This document shows, piece after piece, positions 36,669 through 45,159 of a stretch of 64,000 nt of DNA. A program made the position numbers and the translations under genes. Each line of letters begins with the position of its first letter. Within the stretch, counting starts at the first letter, position 1. The stretch is taken from assembly GCF_024721305.1 (NCBI RefSeq), contig NZ_JAMXOD010000009.1:1-64000 (forward strand). The letters run 5' to 3'. The DNA comes from Aequitasia blattaphilus (GTDB lineage: Bacteria; Bacillota; Clostridia; Lachnospirales; Lachnospiraceae). The notes beneath the pieces were generated by a model, which was not told the DNA's origin, made no database searches, and saw only the letters and a list, made by a program, of their open reading frames with translations.

Positions 36669-38819
36669 ATGGGAAAACTAGTTAAATTTTTAAAGCCATA
36701 TATGGCAACGGTTGCAGCGATATTTGCAATTTTAATTCTGCAGGTATATTGTGATTTATCCCTGCCAACTTATACTTCCGACATTGTGAATGTGGGAATT
36801 CAACAAAAAGGTATCAGTGAAAAGGTACCTTATCATATTACAAATGAGGATTTGCAGTCCTTATTAATGCTGTCTAAGAAAGAGGATCAAGAGTTTATAC
36901 AGAAATCCTATGAAGAGGGGAATAAAGAGGGAATCTTAGAACTTAAGGAATCAGTAAAGGATAGCGAAAAAGATTTATCAAAATTGGAGAAGTCATTAAA
37001 AGGACCAATGTTTCTCGTTTTGGCTCTCCAGGAACAAGGCACGAATCAGCAAGGCGGGCAGCAAATGGCACCTGGACAAAATCAAGAGGTTCCAAGTGTA
37101 GATGAATTGCAGAAGCAATACGACATTCCAGATACAATGCTGGAACAGTCATCAGCAGCTTATATTGAGAAGGCCTATATAAACGCAGATGTAAATATGG
37201 ATAAGGTTCAGACCTCATACATCTTAAATACTGGTGGAAAGATGCTTTTGCTTGCACTTCTTGGAATGCTTGCCAGTGTTTCAGTTGGCTTCTTAGCTGC
37301 AAGAACAGGCGCAGGAGTTGGCCGGACAATCAGGAAGGGTGTCTTCACAAAGGTAGTTGGATTTTCCAATGGAGAGTTTGACAAATTTTCAACGGCATCT
37401 CTTATCACGAGAAGCACCAATGACATTCAGCAGATACAAATGATTTTGACGATTATGCTGCGTCTGGTTTTATACGCTCCCATTATGGCCATAGGTGGAG
37501 TATGGAAAGTCTTCCAAACCAATGTAAATATGTCATGGATTTTAGCAGTAGCAGTAGGTCTTGTGTTAGCAGTTGTATTCGTGCTTTTTTTGGTAGTAAT
37601 GCCGAAATTCAAAATTGTACAGAAGCAATTAGACAGGATTAACCTTGTGAGTAGAGAAATTCTTACAGGGATTCCAGTAATCAGGGCTTTCACAACACAA
37701 AGACATGAAGAAGAGCGCTTTGATGATGCAAATAAGGCATTTACCAAAACAAATCTTTTTGTAAATAGAGCAATGACTTTTATGATGCCGGCGATGATGT
37801 TGATTATGAACTGTATTACAGTCTTAATCGTTTGGGTAGGAGCCAGCGGAATAGATAGCGGAAACATGCAGGTAGGCGATATGATGGCATTTATCCAATA
37901 TACGATGCAGATTATTATGTCCTTCCTTATGATTTCTATGATATCTGTAATGCTTCCAAGAGCAGCAGTATCCGCAGAGCGTGTGGATGAGGTGTTAAGA
38001 AGTGAAACCTTAATAAAAGACCCTGAAAGGGTGAAAACCATTTCGGAAAAAGGGAATGGCAAGGTAGAGTTTAAAAATGTATCTTTCCGATATCCAGGAG
38101 CAGAAGAGGATGTACTAAGCCAATTAAGCTTTACGGCAAATCCTGGTGAGACCACAGCAATTATTGGAAGCACTGGCAGTGGAAAATCCACGATGGTTCA
38201 TTTAATCCCAAGATTCTATGATGTAACAGAGGGTTCTGTTACGGTGGACGGAGTGGACATTCGTGACATAGCGCAGCATGACTTAAGGGAACGAATTGGA
38301 TTTATACCGCAAAAGGGTGTGTTGTTTTCAGGAGATATTCGTTCCAATATTCTGTATAGTAATGAAGATGCAGGTGATGACGTAATGAAGGATGCGGCAC
38401 GAGTTGCCCAGGCCAGTGAGTTTATAGAGGAGAAGGAAGAGGGCTATGATAGTCCGATTTCCCAAGGAGGAACCAACGTTTCTGGTGGTCAGAAGCAAAG
38501 GATTTCTATCGCAAGAGCGATTGCAAAAAATCCGGAAATTTATATTTTTGATGATAGCTTTTCAGCACTTGACTATCAAACGGATGTAACACTTCGAAAA
38601 GAGCTGAAGAAAAAGACCGCAGATAGTACCGTTCTGATTGTAGCCCAGAGAATCAGTACGATTCTCCATGCAGAGAAAATATTAGTTCTTGATGAAGGGA
38701 AAATTGTGGGGCAAGGAACCCATAAAGAACTTTTGAAAAGCTGTGAAGAATACTATCAGATTGCATCTTCACAATTATCAGAAGAAGAACTAAACAGAGA
38801 TATACAGGAGGTGGGCTAA
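36669..38819 (+). CDS. ABC exporter half-transporter, degenerate-site subunit
   Basis: The 716-residue protein has a six-helix permease domain and a C-terminal ATPase (Walker A GSTGSGKST near 500, signature NVSGGQKQR, Walker B IYIFDDSFSALD near 622-633). The catalytic Glu after Walker B is Asp, as in the degenerate site of heterodimeric exporters. An unusual 130-residue hydrophilic insert (about 45-175) lies between the first two membrane helices and includes a Gln/Gly-rich stretch near 120-140. Partner: the following gene, whose start abuts this stop. Export of drugs or lipids is inferred. Confidence 0.9.
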   Translation: MGKLVKFLKPYMATVAAIFAILILQVYCDLSLPTYTSDIVNVGIQQKGISEKVPYHITNEDLQSLLMLSKKEDQEFIQKSYEEGNKEGILELKESVKDSEKDLSKLEKSLKGPMFLVLALQEQGTNQQGGQQMAPGQNQEVPSVDELQKQYDIPDTMLEQSSAAYIEKAYINADVNMDKVQTSYILNTGGKMLLLALLGMLASVSVGFLAARTGAGVGRTIRKGVFTKVVGFSNGEFDKFSTASLITRSTNDIQQIQMILTIMLRLVLYAPIMAIGGVWKVFQTNVNMSWILAVAVGLVLAVVFVLFLVVMPKFKIVQKQLDRINLVSREILTGIPVIRAFTTQRHEEERFDDANKAFTKTNLFVNRAMTFMMPAMMLIMNCITVLIVWVGASGIDSGNMQVGDMMAFIQYTMQIIMSFLMISMISVMLPRAAVSAERVDEVLRSETLIKDPERVKTISEKGNGKVEFKNVSFRYPGAEEDVLSQLSFTANPGETTAIIGSTGSGKSTMVHLIPRFYDVTEGSVTVDGVDIRDIAQHDLRERIGFIPQKGVLFSGDIRSNILYSNEDAGDDVMKDAARVAQASEFIEEKEEGYDSPISQGGTNVSGGQKQRISIARAIAKNPEIYIFDDSFSALDYQTDVTLRKELKKKTADSTVLIVAQRISTILHAEKILVLDEGKIVGQGTHKELLKSCEEYYQIASSQLSEEELNRDIQEVG

Positions 38820-40664
38820 ATGGCAGAAAAGAGACAAAGAATTGGTAGAAGAGGGGGCGGTCCACAAGGAATGATGCCCGGAGAAAAGCCAAAGAACTTC
38901 AAGTCGACCATGAAAAAGTTAATGAATTATATGGGAAGATATAAAGTCGGCTTACTGTTGGTTCTTATTTTTGCAATTGGTGGTACCATATTCAATATAG
39001 TAGGACCTAAGATACTTGGAAAAGCAACGACAGAAATATTCAATGGATTGGTTTCAAAAGTACAAGGTGGAGATGGAATTGATTTCACCAAAATCGGACA
39101 AATTCTTTTATCCTTGCTTATTCTGTATTTAGTCAGTGCATGTCTGACTTTTATGCAAGGTTATATTATGACTGGAATTTCCCAGAAACTAACCTACAGA
39201 ATGCGAAAAGAAATTTCGGAGAAGATTAATCGTCTTCCAATGAATTATTTTGATCGTATGACCCATGGAGAGATTCTATCAAGAATCACAAATGATGTGG
39301 ATACCTTGAGCCAAAGCTTGAATCAAAGTGCTACTCAAATTATTACGTCAATTACAACCATTATTGGTGTTCTGGTTATGATGCTGAGTATTAGTCCGCT
39401 TATGACGTTGATAGCGTTGTTGATTTTACCGGTTTCTATGGGAATTATATCGGTAATCATCAAGAAGTCACAAGGGTATTTCAAGAGCCAGCAGGAATAT
39501 TTGGGAAACGCAAATGGCCAGGTAGAAGAGGTATATGGCGGACACGTTATTGTAAAGGCATTTAACAAAGAAGAGGATGTGATTTCAACCTTCAGTGAGA
39601 CGAATGAAAAGCTTTATCAATCAGCATGGAAATCTCAGTTCTTATCCGGTATTATGATGCCAATCATGCAGTTTGTATCCAATCTGGGTTACGTGGCAGT
39701 AGTTGTTTTAGGAGGATATCTAACCTTGAAGAGCAAAATTGAGGTTGGTGATATTCAGTCCTTCATTCAATACGTAAGAAGCTTCACACAGCCAATTCAG
39801 CAGGTGGCTCAGGTGGCAAACATGCTTCAATCAACAGCGGCAGCATCGGAGCGCGTATTTGAATTTCTTGAAGAGGAAGAGGAAAGTCCTACATCAGAAA
39901 AGGCGGTTAAGCTTTCTGAGATGGATTTGGACAGTAGTGTTGAATTTAAACATGTCAAATTTGGTTATTTAAAGGACCAGATTATTATAAAAGATTTTTC
40001 TGCTAAGATTTTACCGGGACAAACCATTGCTATTGTTGGGGCTACTGGAGCAGGAAAGACCACGATGATTAAGCTGTTGATGCGCTTTTATGATATTAAT
40101 GCAGGTTCTATAAAGGTCGATGGTGTGGATATCAGAGATATGGATCGAGATGAGCTGCGGGAACAGTTTGGCATGGTTTTACAGGATACATGGCTTTTCA
40201 AGGGTACTATTGAAGAGAATATAAAGTATGGAAAATTGGATGCAACTCATGAAGAGGTAGTGGCGGCAGCAAAAGCAGCTCATGCCCATCGATTTATTCA
40301 GACATTACCAGGGGGTTATGATATGGAGCTGAATGAAGAGGCCTCCAATGTATCCCAGGGACAGAAACAGCTGTTGACTATTGCAAGAGCAATTCTTAAA
40401 AATCCAAAGATGCTGATTTTGGATGAAGCAACCAGTTCTGTTGATACAAGAACTGAAATCCGAATCCAAAAAGCAATGAACAACCTGATGAAAGGAAGAA
40501 CCAGCTTTGTAATTGCACACAGGCTCTCAACAATAAGAGATGCAGATCTTATTTTAGTCATGAAAGATGGAGACGTAGTAGAGCAAGGCAAGCATGATGA
40601 ATTAATCAAAGAAGAAGGATTGTATGCACAGCTTTATAATTCGCAATTTGAGCAAAGTGCTTAA
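38820..40664 (+). CDS. ABC exporter half-transporter, canonical-site subunit
   Basis: This 614-residue protein has a permease domain with six helices and an ATPase with Walker A GATGAGKTT, signature NVSQGQKQL and Walker B MLILDEATSSVD with the catalytic Glu intact. Together with the preceding subunit it forms a heterodimer with one consensus and one degenerate ATP site. The ATG follows AGGAGG directly after the partner's stop. The N-terminus is basic and Gly-rich (RQRIGRRGGGPQG), probably cytoplasmic. Confidence 0.92.
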   Translation: MAEKRQRIGRRGGGPQGMMPGEKPKNFKSTMKKLMNYMGRYKVGLLLVLIFAIGGTIFNIVGPKILGKATTEIFNGLVSKVQGGDGIDFTKIGQILLSLLILYLVSACLTFMQGYIMTGISQKLTYRMRKEISEKINRLPMNYFDRMTHGEILSRITNDVDTLSQSLNQSATQIITSITTIIGVLVMMLSISPLMTLIALLILPVSMGIISVIIKKSQGYFKSQQEYLGNANGQVEEVYGGHVIVKAFNKEEDVISTFSETNEKLYQSAWKSQFLSGIMMPIMQFVSNLGYVAVVVLGGYLTLKSKIEVGDIQSFIQYVRSFTQPIQQVAQVANMLQSTAAASERVFEFLEEEEESPTSEKAVKLSEMDLDSSVEFKHVKFGYLKDQIIIKDFSAKILPGQTIAIVGATGAGKTTMIKLLMRFYDINAGSIKVDGVDIRDMDRDELREQFGMVLQDTWLFKGTIEENIKYGKLDATHEEVVAAAKAAHAHRFIQTLPGGYDMELNEEASNVSQGQKQLLTIARAILKNPKMLILDEATSSVDTRTEIRIQKAMNNLMKGRTSFVIAHRLSTIRDADLILVMKDGDVVEQGKHDELIKEEGLYAQLYNSQFEQSA

Positions 40665-40676
40665 GAAGGAGAGAGT

Positions 40677-41267
40677 ATGGACAGGCTAAAAAAGCAATTT
40701 GATTTTATACTGGAGATTGATAAAGAAAAACAGATTGTAAGGCAAAACTATCTGGCAGATGGCAGTCGGAAAGAAAATGACTCTGAGCATGCATGGCATA
40801 TGGCAATCATGGCCTTATTACTTCATAAATATTCAACAGATGCAGTTGATGTAGGAAGAGTAATTGCGATGCTTTTAATCCATGATTTGGTGGAAATTGA
40901 TGCAGGTGATACATATGCTTATGATGAAGAAGGTCAAAGTGGGAAACAGGCAAAAGAAGAGGCAGCAGCAAAGCGCATCTTTGGAATACTTCCAGAGGAC
41001 CAGGCAGAAGATTTTATGGACTTGTGGCAGGAGTTTGAGAATGGAATTACCGCAAATGCCAGATTTGCAAATGCATTAGACAGTCTTCAACCTATGATGC
41101 TAAATGGGGCAGCCGGTGGCAAATCATGGGTGGAGCATGGTGTGAAATTGAGTCAAATTTTAAAACGAAATGATGTGACTGCGCAAGCTGCACCAGAGCT
41201 TTGGGAGTTTTGCTTTAAGGAGTTTGTAAAGCCGAACTTAGAAGCCGGTAAGATTGTGAATGAGTAA
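40677..41267 (+). CDS. HD-domain phosphohydrolase (YfbR/HDDC2-like)
   Basis: This 196-residue protein is an HD hydrolase. The metal ligands are His in SEHAWHMAIM, the His-Asp pair in LLIHDLVEIDAGD, and a distal Asp in NALDSLQPMML. The group includes 5'-deoxynucleotidase YfbR and human HDDC2, which remove phosphate from deoxynucleoside monophosphates. It starts 12 bases after the exporter gene with AAGGAG, so it is likely cotranscribed. The exact substrate is not known. Confidence 0.88.
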   Translation: MDRLKKQFDFILEIDKEKQIVRQNYLADGSRKENDSEHAWHMAIMALLLHKYSTDAVDVGRVIAMLLIHDLVEIDAGDTYAYDEEGQSGKQAKEEAAAKRIFGILPEDQAEDFMDLWQEFENGITANARFANALDSLQPMMLNGAAGGKSWVEHGVKLSQILKRNDVTAQAAPELWEFCFKEFVKPNLEAGKIVNE

Positions 41268-41274
41268 TAAAATA

Positions 41275-41316
41275 AAAGGATGTCCTGAAGGTTTCGATTT
41301 CAGGGCATCCCTTTTT
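41275..41316. terminator. Bidirectional terminator between HD gene and argG
   Basis: AAAGGATGtCCTGAA pairs with TTCAGGgCATCCCTTT around an eight-base loop, with T-runs after it and A-rich sequence before it. It ends both convergent genes. Confidence 0.88.
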
Positions 41317-41319
41317 ATT

Positions 41320-42540
41320 TTATTTATTTTCAGCTTCCTGAAGCTTCATTGCACGTACCTTTAAAGAAAGACCGAAGAGATTAATAAATCCTTCTGCATC
41401 ATGATGATCGTAAAGATCTCCAGTGGTAAAGCTTGCTAAAGATTCATTGTAAAGTGAATAAGGAGAAGTTGTACCAGCCTTAATAATATTACCTTTGTAA
41501 AGTTTGAATTTAACTTCACCTGTAACATATTTCTGAGTTGTATCAACGAAAGCCTGGATTGCTTCACGAAGAGGTGTGAACCATTTTCCTTCATATACAA
41601 TCTGAGAAAACTTATTGCCAAGATCCTTTTTCACAGCATAAGTATCACGGTCGAGAACTAACTCTTCTAATTGTTGATGAGCTTCCATCAAAATGGTACC
41701 ACCTGGAGTTTCATATACTCCTCGGGATTTCATTCCAACAACACGGTTTTCAACAATATCTATAATACCAACCCCATGTTTGCCGCCAAGAGCATTTAGC
41801 TCTTTGATAATATCTGCAACCTTCATGTCCTTACCATTCAGAGTTTTAGGCACTCCGGCTTCGAAAGTCATTGTAACGTATTCACCCTCATCCGGTGCGT
41901 TTTCAGGGGAAACACCAAGAACTAAAAGCTTGTCAAAATTTGGTTCTTCATTGGGATCTTCCAGTTCCAGACCTTCATGGCTAATGTGCCATAAGTTACG
42001 GTCACGGCTATAGCTTTGACTTGCATCGAAAGGAAGGTCAATTCCATGAGCTTTCGTATACTCGATTTCATCTTCACGAGATTCCATTGTCCAGATATCA
42101 GTCATTCTCCAAGGAGCAATAATTTTCAAATCTGGAGCAAGTGCTTTGATACCAAGCTCGAAACGAATCTGGTCATTTCCCTTACCGGTTGCACCGTGAC
42201 AAATAGCAGTTGCACCTTCTTTTCTTGCAATTTCAACAAGTTTTGCAGCGATAGTAGGACGAGCCATAGCAGTTCCAAGAAGATATTTGTTCTCATAAAC
42301 GGATCCTGCCTTTACACAAGGCATTACATAGTTTTCACAGAAATCATCAATCACATCTTCAATGTAGAGCTTGGAAGCTCCCGATAATTTTGCTCTTTCT
42401 TCTAAACCATCTAATTCTTCACCTTGTCCACAATCAATACAACAACAGATTACTTCGTAATCAAAATTTTCTTTTAACCAAGGGATGATTGCTGTAGTAT
42501 CTAAGCCCCCGGAATATGCTAAAACAACTTTTTCTTTCAT
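41320..42540 (-). CDS. argG: Argininosuccinate synthase
   Basis: This 406-residue enzyme joins citrulline and aspartate with ATP in the seventh step of arginine synthesis. Motifs are the PP-loop LAYSGGLDTTAIIPWL at the N-terminus, CHGATGKGNDQIRFE near 115 and YSRDRNLWHISHEG near 185. AGGAGG precedes the ATG. It is transcribed away from proBA, with candidate ArgR boxes in the shared upstream region. argH, usually its partner, is not in the window. Confidence 0.96.
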   Translation of the reverse strand: MKEKVVLAYSGGLDTTAIIPWLKENFDYEVICCCIDCGQGEELDGLEERAKLSGASKLYIEDVIDDFCENYVMPCVKAGSVYENKYLLGTAMARPTIAAKLVEIARKEGATAICHGATGKGNDQIRFELGIKALAPDLKIIAPWRMTDIWTMESREDEIEYTKAHGIDLPFDASQSYSRDRNLWHISHEGLELEDPNEEPNFDKLLVLGVSPENAPDEGEYVTMTFEAGVPKTLNGKDMKVADIIKELNALGGKHGVGIIDIVENRVVGMKSRGVYETPGGTILMEAHQQLEELVLDRDTYAVKKDLGNKFSQIVYEGKWFTPLREAIQAFVDTTQKYVTGEVKFKLYKGNIIKAGTTSPYSLYNESLASFTTGDLYDHHDAEGFINLFGLSLKVRAMKLQEAENK

Positions 42541-42579
42541 AATATTTTGTACCTCCTAAATACAATTTAACTAGAGATT

Positions 42580-42608
42580 ACTATACACTATAAAAAGGAA
42601 ATAAGCAA
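42580..42608 (-). promoter_or_regulatory. Promoter of argG
   Basis: On the minus strand TTGCTT (42608-42603) and TATAGT (42585-42580) are 17 bases apart, 40 bases before the argG start. The ArgR-type boxes lie just upstream. Confidence 0.55.
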
Positions 42609-42622
42609 TAAGAATTTATAAA

Positions 42623-42650
42623 TATGCATAAATATTTATAATTATACATA
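42623..42650. promoter_or_regulatory. Two overlapping ArgR boxes between argG and proB
   Basis: Bases 42623-42640 and 42633-42650 each match the 18-base ARG box pattern (WNTGNATWWWWATNCANW) with one mismatch. They overlap by eight bases and abut the TTGACA of the proB-side promoter. ArgR hexamers bind tandem boxes when arginine is plentiful. This placement could control argG and the pro-arg transcript at once. Confidence 0.7.
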
Positions 42651-42678
42651 TTGACAAGAAAGTTCAGATGTGTATAAT
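42651..42678 (+). promoter_or_regulatory. Promoter of the proBA leader transcript
   Basis: TTGACA (42651-42656) and TATAAT (42673-42678) are consensus hexamers with a 16-base spacer, 31 bases before the leader ORF. Confidence 0.82.
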
Positions 42679-42709
42679 AAAGAAAAGGTTTCAAAAAAAG
42701 GAGACGCAT

Positions 42710-42832
42710 ATGTTTGCAAAATTTAATGATGAATTAAATACTAGACAATGTTCTCTTCTGCTTTCAGCAAGCAGTGTTGTTTGTGTGCCGTGTAGCCCGA
42801 GTCCCGCTGGGGTTTTTTTTGTGCACAATTGA
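42710..42832 (+). CDS. Leader peptide ORF upstream of proB (40 aa)
   Basis: A 40-codon frame starts at an ATG nine bases after AAAAAAGGAG and has its own consensus promoter. The peptide is hydrophobic in its second half and contains three cysteines (Cys14, Cys25, Cys28) and a Pro-rich CVPCSPSPAG stretch; it is not a known protein to me. Its last codons overlap a terminator-like hairpin (42794-42820), as leader peptides do in attenuation. Only one Arg codon (AGA) and three Pro codons are present, so what it senses is unclear. It could also be a small RNA that merely contains an open frame. Confidence 0.5.
   Translation: MFAKFNDELNTRQCSLLLSASSVVCVPCSPSPAGVFFVHN
42794..42820 (+). terminator. 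Terminator-like hairpin overlapping the leader ORF
   Basis: AGCCCGAG pairs with CTGGGGTT with one mismatch and one G-U, around a TCCCG loop, and runs into eight T residues. It lies inside the last codons of the leader ORF. An upstream hairpin, CTGCTT/AAGCAG, lies near 42759-42775. Confidence 0.6.
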
Positions 42833-42882
42833 ACACTGATGAAAAGAAAGTAAAGTAATTATAGACGATAATCTTGTAAATG

Positions 42883-42921
42883 AAACAGGACTAGAGTGTG
42901 ATGCTTTAGTTCTGTTTTTTT
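42883..42921 (+). terminator. Intrinsic terminator just upstream of proB
   Basis: AAACAGGACTA pairs with TAGTTCTGTTT (eleven positions, one G-U) around a 13-base loop and continues into a T-run. It lies 28 bases before the proB start, so it either ends the leader transcript or attenuates the proBA operon. I see no separate strong promoter after it. Confidence 0.82.
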
Positions 42922-42948
42922 GTTATATTGATGAAAAGGAGAGCAAAA

Positions 42949-43878
42949 ATGGATGTAAGAGAATCATTAAAGGATAAGAAGAAAATAGTAATCAAGGTGG
43001 GGACTTCTACCATTACCCATAAGGAAACAGGAAATATAGATTTGGATAAGCTGGAAAAATTTGTACGTATCTTGACGAATTTGATTAATAAAGGAAAAGA
43101 AGTGATTGTAGTTTCTTCCGGCGCAATTGGGATTGGGAGAAATATATTGGGGTTAAAAGAACGCCCCAAGGATAAAGCAATCCGTCAAGCATGTGCAGCC
43201 GTAGGCCAGGGTAAATTGATTATGATGTACGAAAAACTATTTGCGGAGTATGGATATCTAACTGCCCAAGTACTGTTGACAAAAGAGTCTATTTCAAATG
43301 GAGTTTGTGCAAAAAATGCACGAAGCACTTTCGAACAGCTCTCAAAAATGAAGGTGATACCAATTGTGAATGAAAACGATGCAATCAGTGTAGACGAAGA
43401 GGGCTATGGAAATTTTGGAGATAACGACACCATGGCAGCAGATGTGGCTTCTTTGGTCAATGCGGATTTATTGATTTTAATGTCTGACATTAACGGGTTG
43501 TATACAGACGACCCAAAAGAGAATCCAAACGCAAGGTTTGTTCATACGGTAAGCCGTATTGATAGCGAGCTTGAAAGAATGGGAAGAGGTTCTGGGACAA
43601 GCCTTGGCACAGGAGGTATGGCAACAAAAATTAAGGCAGCAAAAATTGCAACGAACGCGAATGCAGATATGGTAATTGCCAATGGTGAGAGTATTTATAT
43701 GATTAATGACATTATGGCAGGAAAGAAAGTAGGTACTATTTTTCTATCTAAAAAGCATCCTTATAAAGGAGAAAATGAATTGGCACCAATTAAGGATATC
43801 TATCGAAAACATAGAAATAAAATAATGAAAAACACAAAAGGAGAATTAAATGATGAGCTATATGCAAGTAATTGGTAA
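42949..43878 (+). CDS. proB: Glutamate 5-kinase
   Basis: This 309-residue amino acid kinase phosphorylates glutamate, the first step of proline synthesis. Motifs are [50 protein letters not shown] and [15 protein letters not shown]. The C-terminal PUA domain of E. coli ProB is missing, as in several Firmicutes. The ATG at 42949 follows AAAAGGAG. proA starts 29 bases before its stop, so they are translated together. Confidence 0.95.
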   Translation: MDVRESLKDKKKIVIKVGTSTITHKETGNIDLDKLEKFVRILTNLINKGKEVIVVSSGAIGIGRNILGLKERPKDKAIRQACAAVGQGKLIMMYEKLFAEYGYLTAQVLLTKESISNGVCAKNARSTFEQLSKMKVIPIVNENDAISVDEEGYGNFGDNDTMAADVASLVNADLLILMSDINGLYTDDPKENPNARFVHTVSRIDSELERMGRGSGTSLGTGGMATKIKAAKIATNANADMVIANGESIYMINDIMAGKKVGTIFLSKKHPYKGENELAPIKDIYRKHRNKIMKNTKGELNDELYASNW

Positions 43879-45100
43879 GAAAGCAAAGGAAGCATCAGGA
43901 CTTATTTCGGTTTTGGGACAAGAGGTTAAAAATAAAGCATTAGAAGAAGTTGCTCAAGCTCTGATTGAAGATACGAAGGGGATATTAGATGGAAATAAAA
44001 GAGATTTAGAAAATGCAAAAGCCAGTGGAATGAAAGCTTCTTTATTAGATCGCATGCTATTGAATGAGGAACGAATAGGTGCTATGGCAGAAGGGCTCCG
44101 GGATATTGCAAAACTGAAAGACCCAATCGGTGAATTTGAGCGTGTAGAAGTGAGGCCTAATGGACTTCGTATTGGGAAAAAGAAAGTCGCTCTTGGTGTA
44201 GTTGGTATGATTTATGAGTCTCGTCCTAATGTTACCAGTGATGCATTTGGACTGTGCTTCAAAACGGGAAACGTTGCAATTTTAAGAGGGAGTAAGGATA
44301 TTATTTATTCCAACCAGGCAATTGTAGCAGCAATAAAAAAAGGACTGGAAAGAGCCTCGGTCTCAACAGATGCGGTTCTCCTTGTGGAAGATTTAAGCTA
44401 TGATACGATTGATGAGATGATGAGTCTGCGGGAATACATTGATGTGCTTATTCCAAGAGGAGGGGCGGGACTTATTAAACGCGTCACAGAAAACAGCAGT
44501 GTGCCAGTAATTGAAACAGGAACAGGGAATTGTCATCTTTATATTGATGAGTATGCAGATGAGGAAAAGGCAGTTGCCATTGTTGTGAATGCCAAGACGC
44601 AAAGGCTTGGGGTTTGTAATGCATGTGAATCTTTAGTGGTTCATAAAACCCTACTGGAAACCATCCTTCCCAAAGTATGCCAAAAGCTAGAAGAAAAGGG
44701 TGTGGAAATCAGAGGAGATGAGAGTGTAAAGAAAGCATGGGAGAATACTGTTTCTGCCACGGAAAAGGATTGGGGAGAAGAATATTTAGACTCTGTCATA
44801 TCGATAAAAACAGTAGACAGCATTGAAGATGCCATATATCATATTAATAGATATAACACGGGTCATTCCGAAGGAATTATTACAGAACACTATAATAATG
44901 CTGATTTGTTTCAGGAGCGCATTGATGCGGCGGCGGTGTATGTGAATGCTTCTACAAGATTTACAGATGGATTTGAGTTTGGATACGGAGCAGAAATCGG
45001 AATCAGTACACAGAAATTGCATGTAAGAGGCCCTATGGGACTGGATGCATTAACGACAACAAAGTATGTGATCTTTGGAAATGGCCAGATTCGAGATTAA
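43850..45100 (+). CDS. proA: Glutamate-5-semialdehyde dehydrogenase (gamma-glutamyl phosphate reductase)
   Basis: This 416-residue enzyme reduces gamma-glutamyl phosphate with NADPH to the semialdehyde that cyclises to the proline precursor. Motifs are [29 protein letters not shown], the catalytic Cys in [16 protein letters not shown], and the [21 protein letters not shown] tail. AAAGGAG precedes ATG 43850, inside the end of proB. It is followed by the ArgR-box promoter of argC. Confidence 0.95.
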   Translation: MMSYMQVIGKKAKEASGLISVLGQEVKNKALEEVAQALIEDTKGILDGNKRDLENAKASGMKASLLDRMLLNEERIGAMAEGLRDIAKLKDPIGEFERVEVRPNGLRIGKKKVALGVVGMIYESRPNVTSDAFGLCFKTGNVAILRGSKDIIYSNQAIVAAIKKGLERASVSTDAVLLVEDLSYDTIDEMMSLREYIDVLIPRGGAGLIKRVTENSSVPVIETGTGNCHLYIDEYADEEKAVAIVVNAKTQRLGVCNACESLVVHKTLLETILPKVCQKLEEKGVEIRGDESVKKAWENTVSATEKDWGEEYLDSVISIKTVDSIEDAIYHINRYNTGHSEGIITEHYNNADLFQERIDAAAVYVNASTRFTDGFEFGYGAEIGISTQKLHVRGPMGLDALTTTKYVIFGNGQIRD

Positions 45101-45105
45101 ATAAC

Positions 45106-45141
45106 TTGCATATTATACATAAATAATGTATAATTATGCAA
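45106..45141. promoter_or_regulatory. argC promoter overlapped by ArgR-type inverted repeat
   Basis: TTGCATA-TTATACAT and ATGTATAA-TTATGCAA form a near-perfect inverted repeat of 15-16 bases around a five-base centre, resembling paired ARG boxes. TTGCAT (45106-45111) and TATAAT (45129-45134), 17 bases apart, form a promoter inside the same repeat. Repressor binding would block the polymerase directly. Confidence 0.75.
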
Positions 45142-45159
45142 AAGTTAGGAGATGATGGC

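Noticed and set aside
42541-42948. T-box leader before argG or proB
   Set aside because: No T-box sequence (GGGTGGNACC core) or specifier stem was found on either strand.
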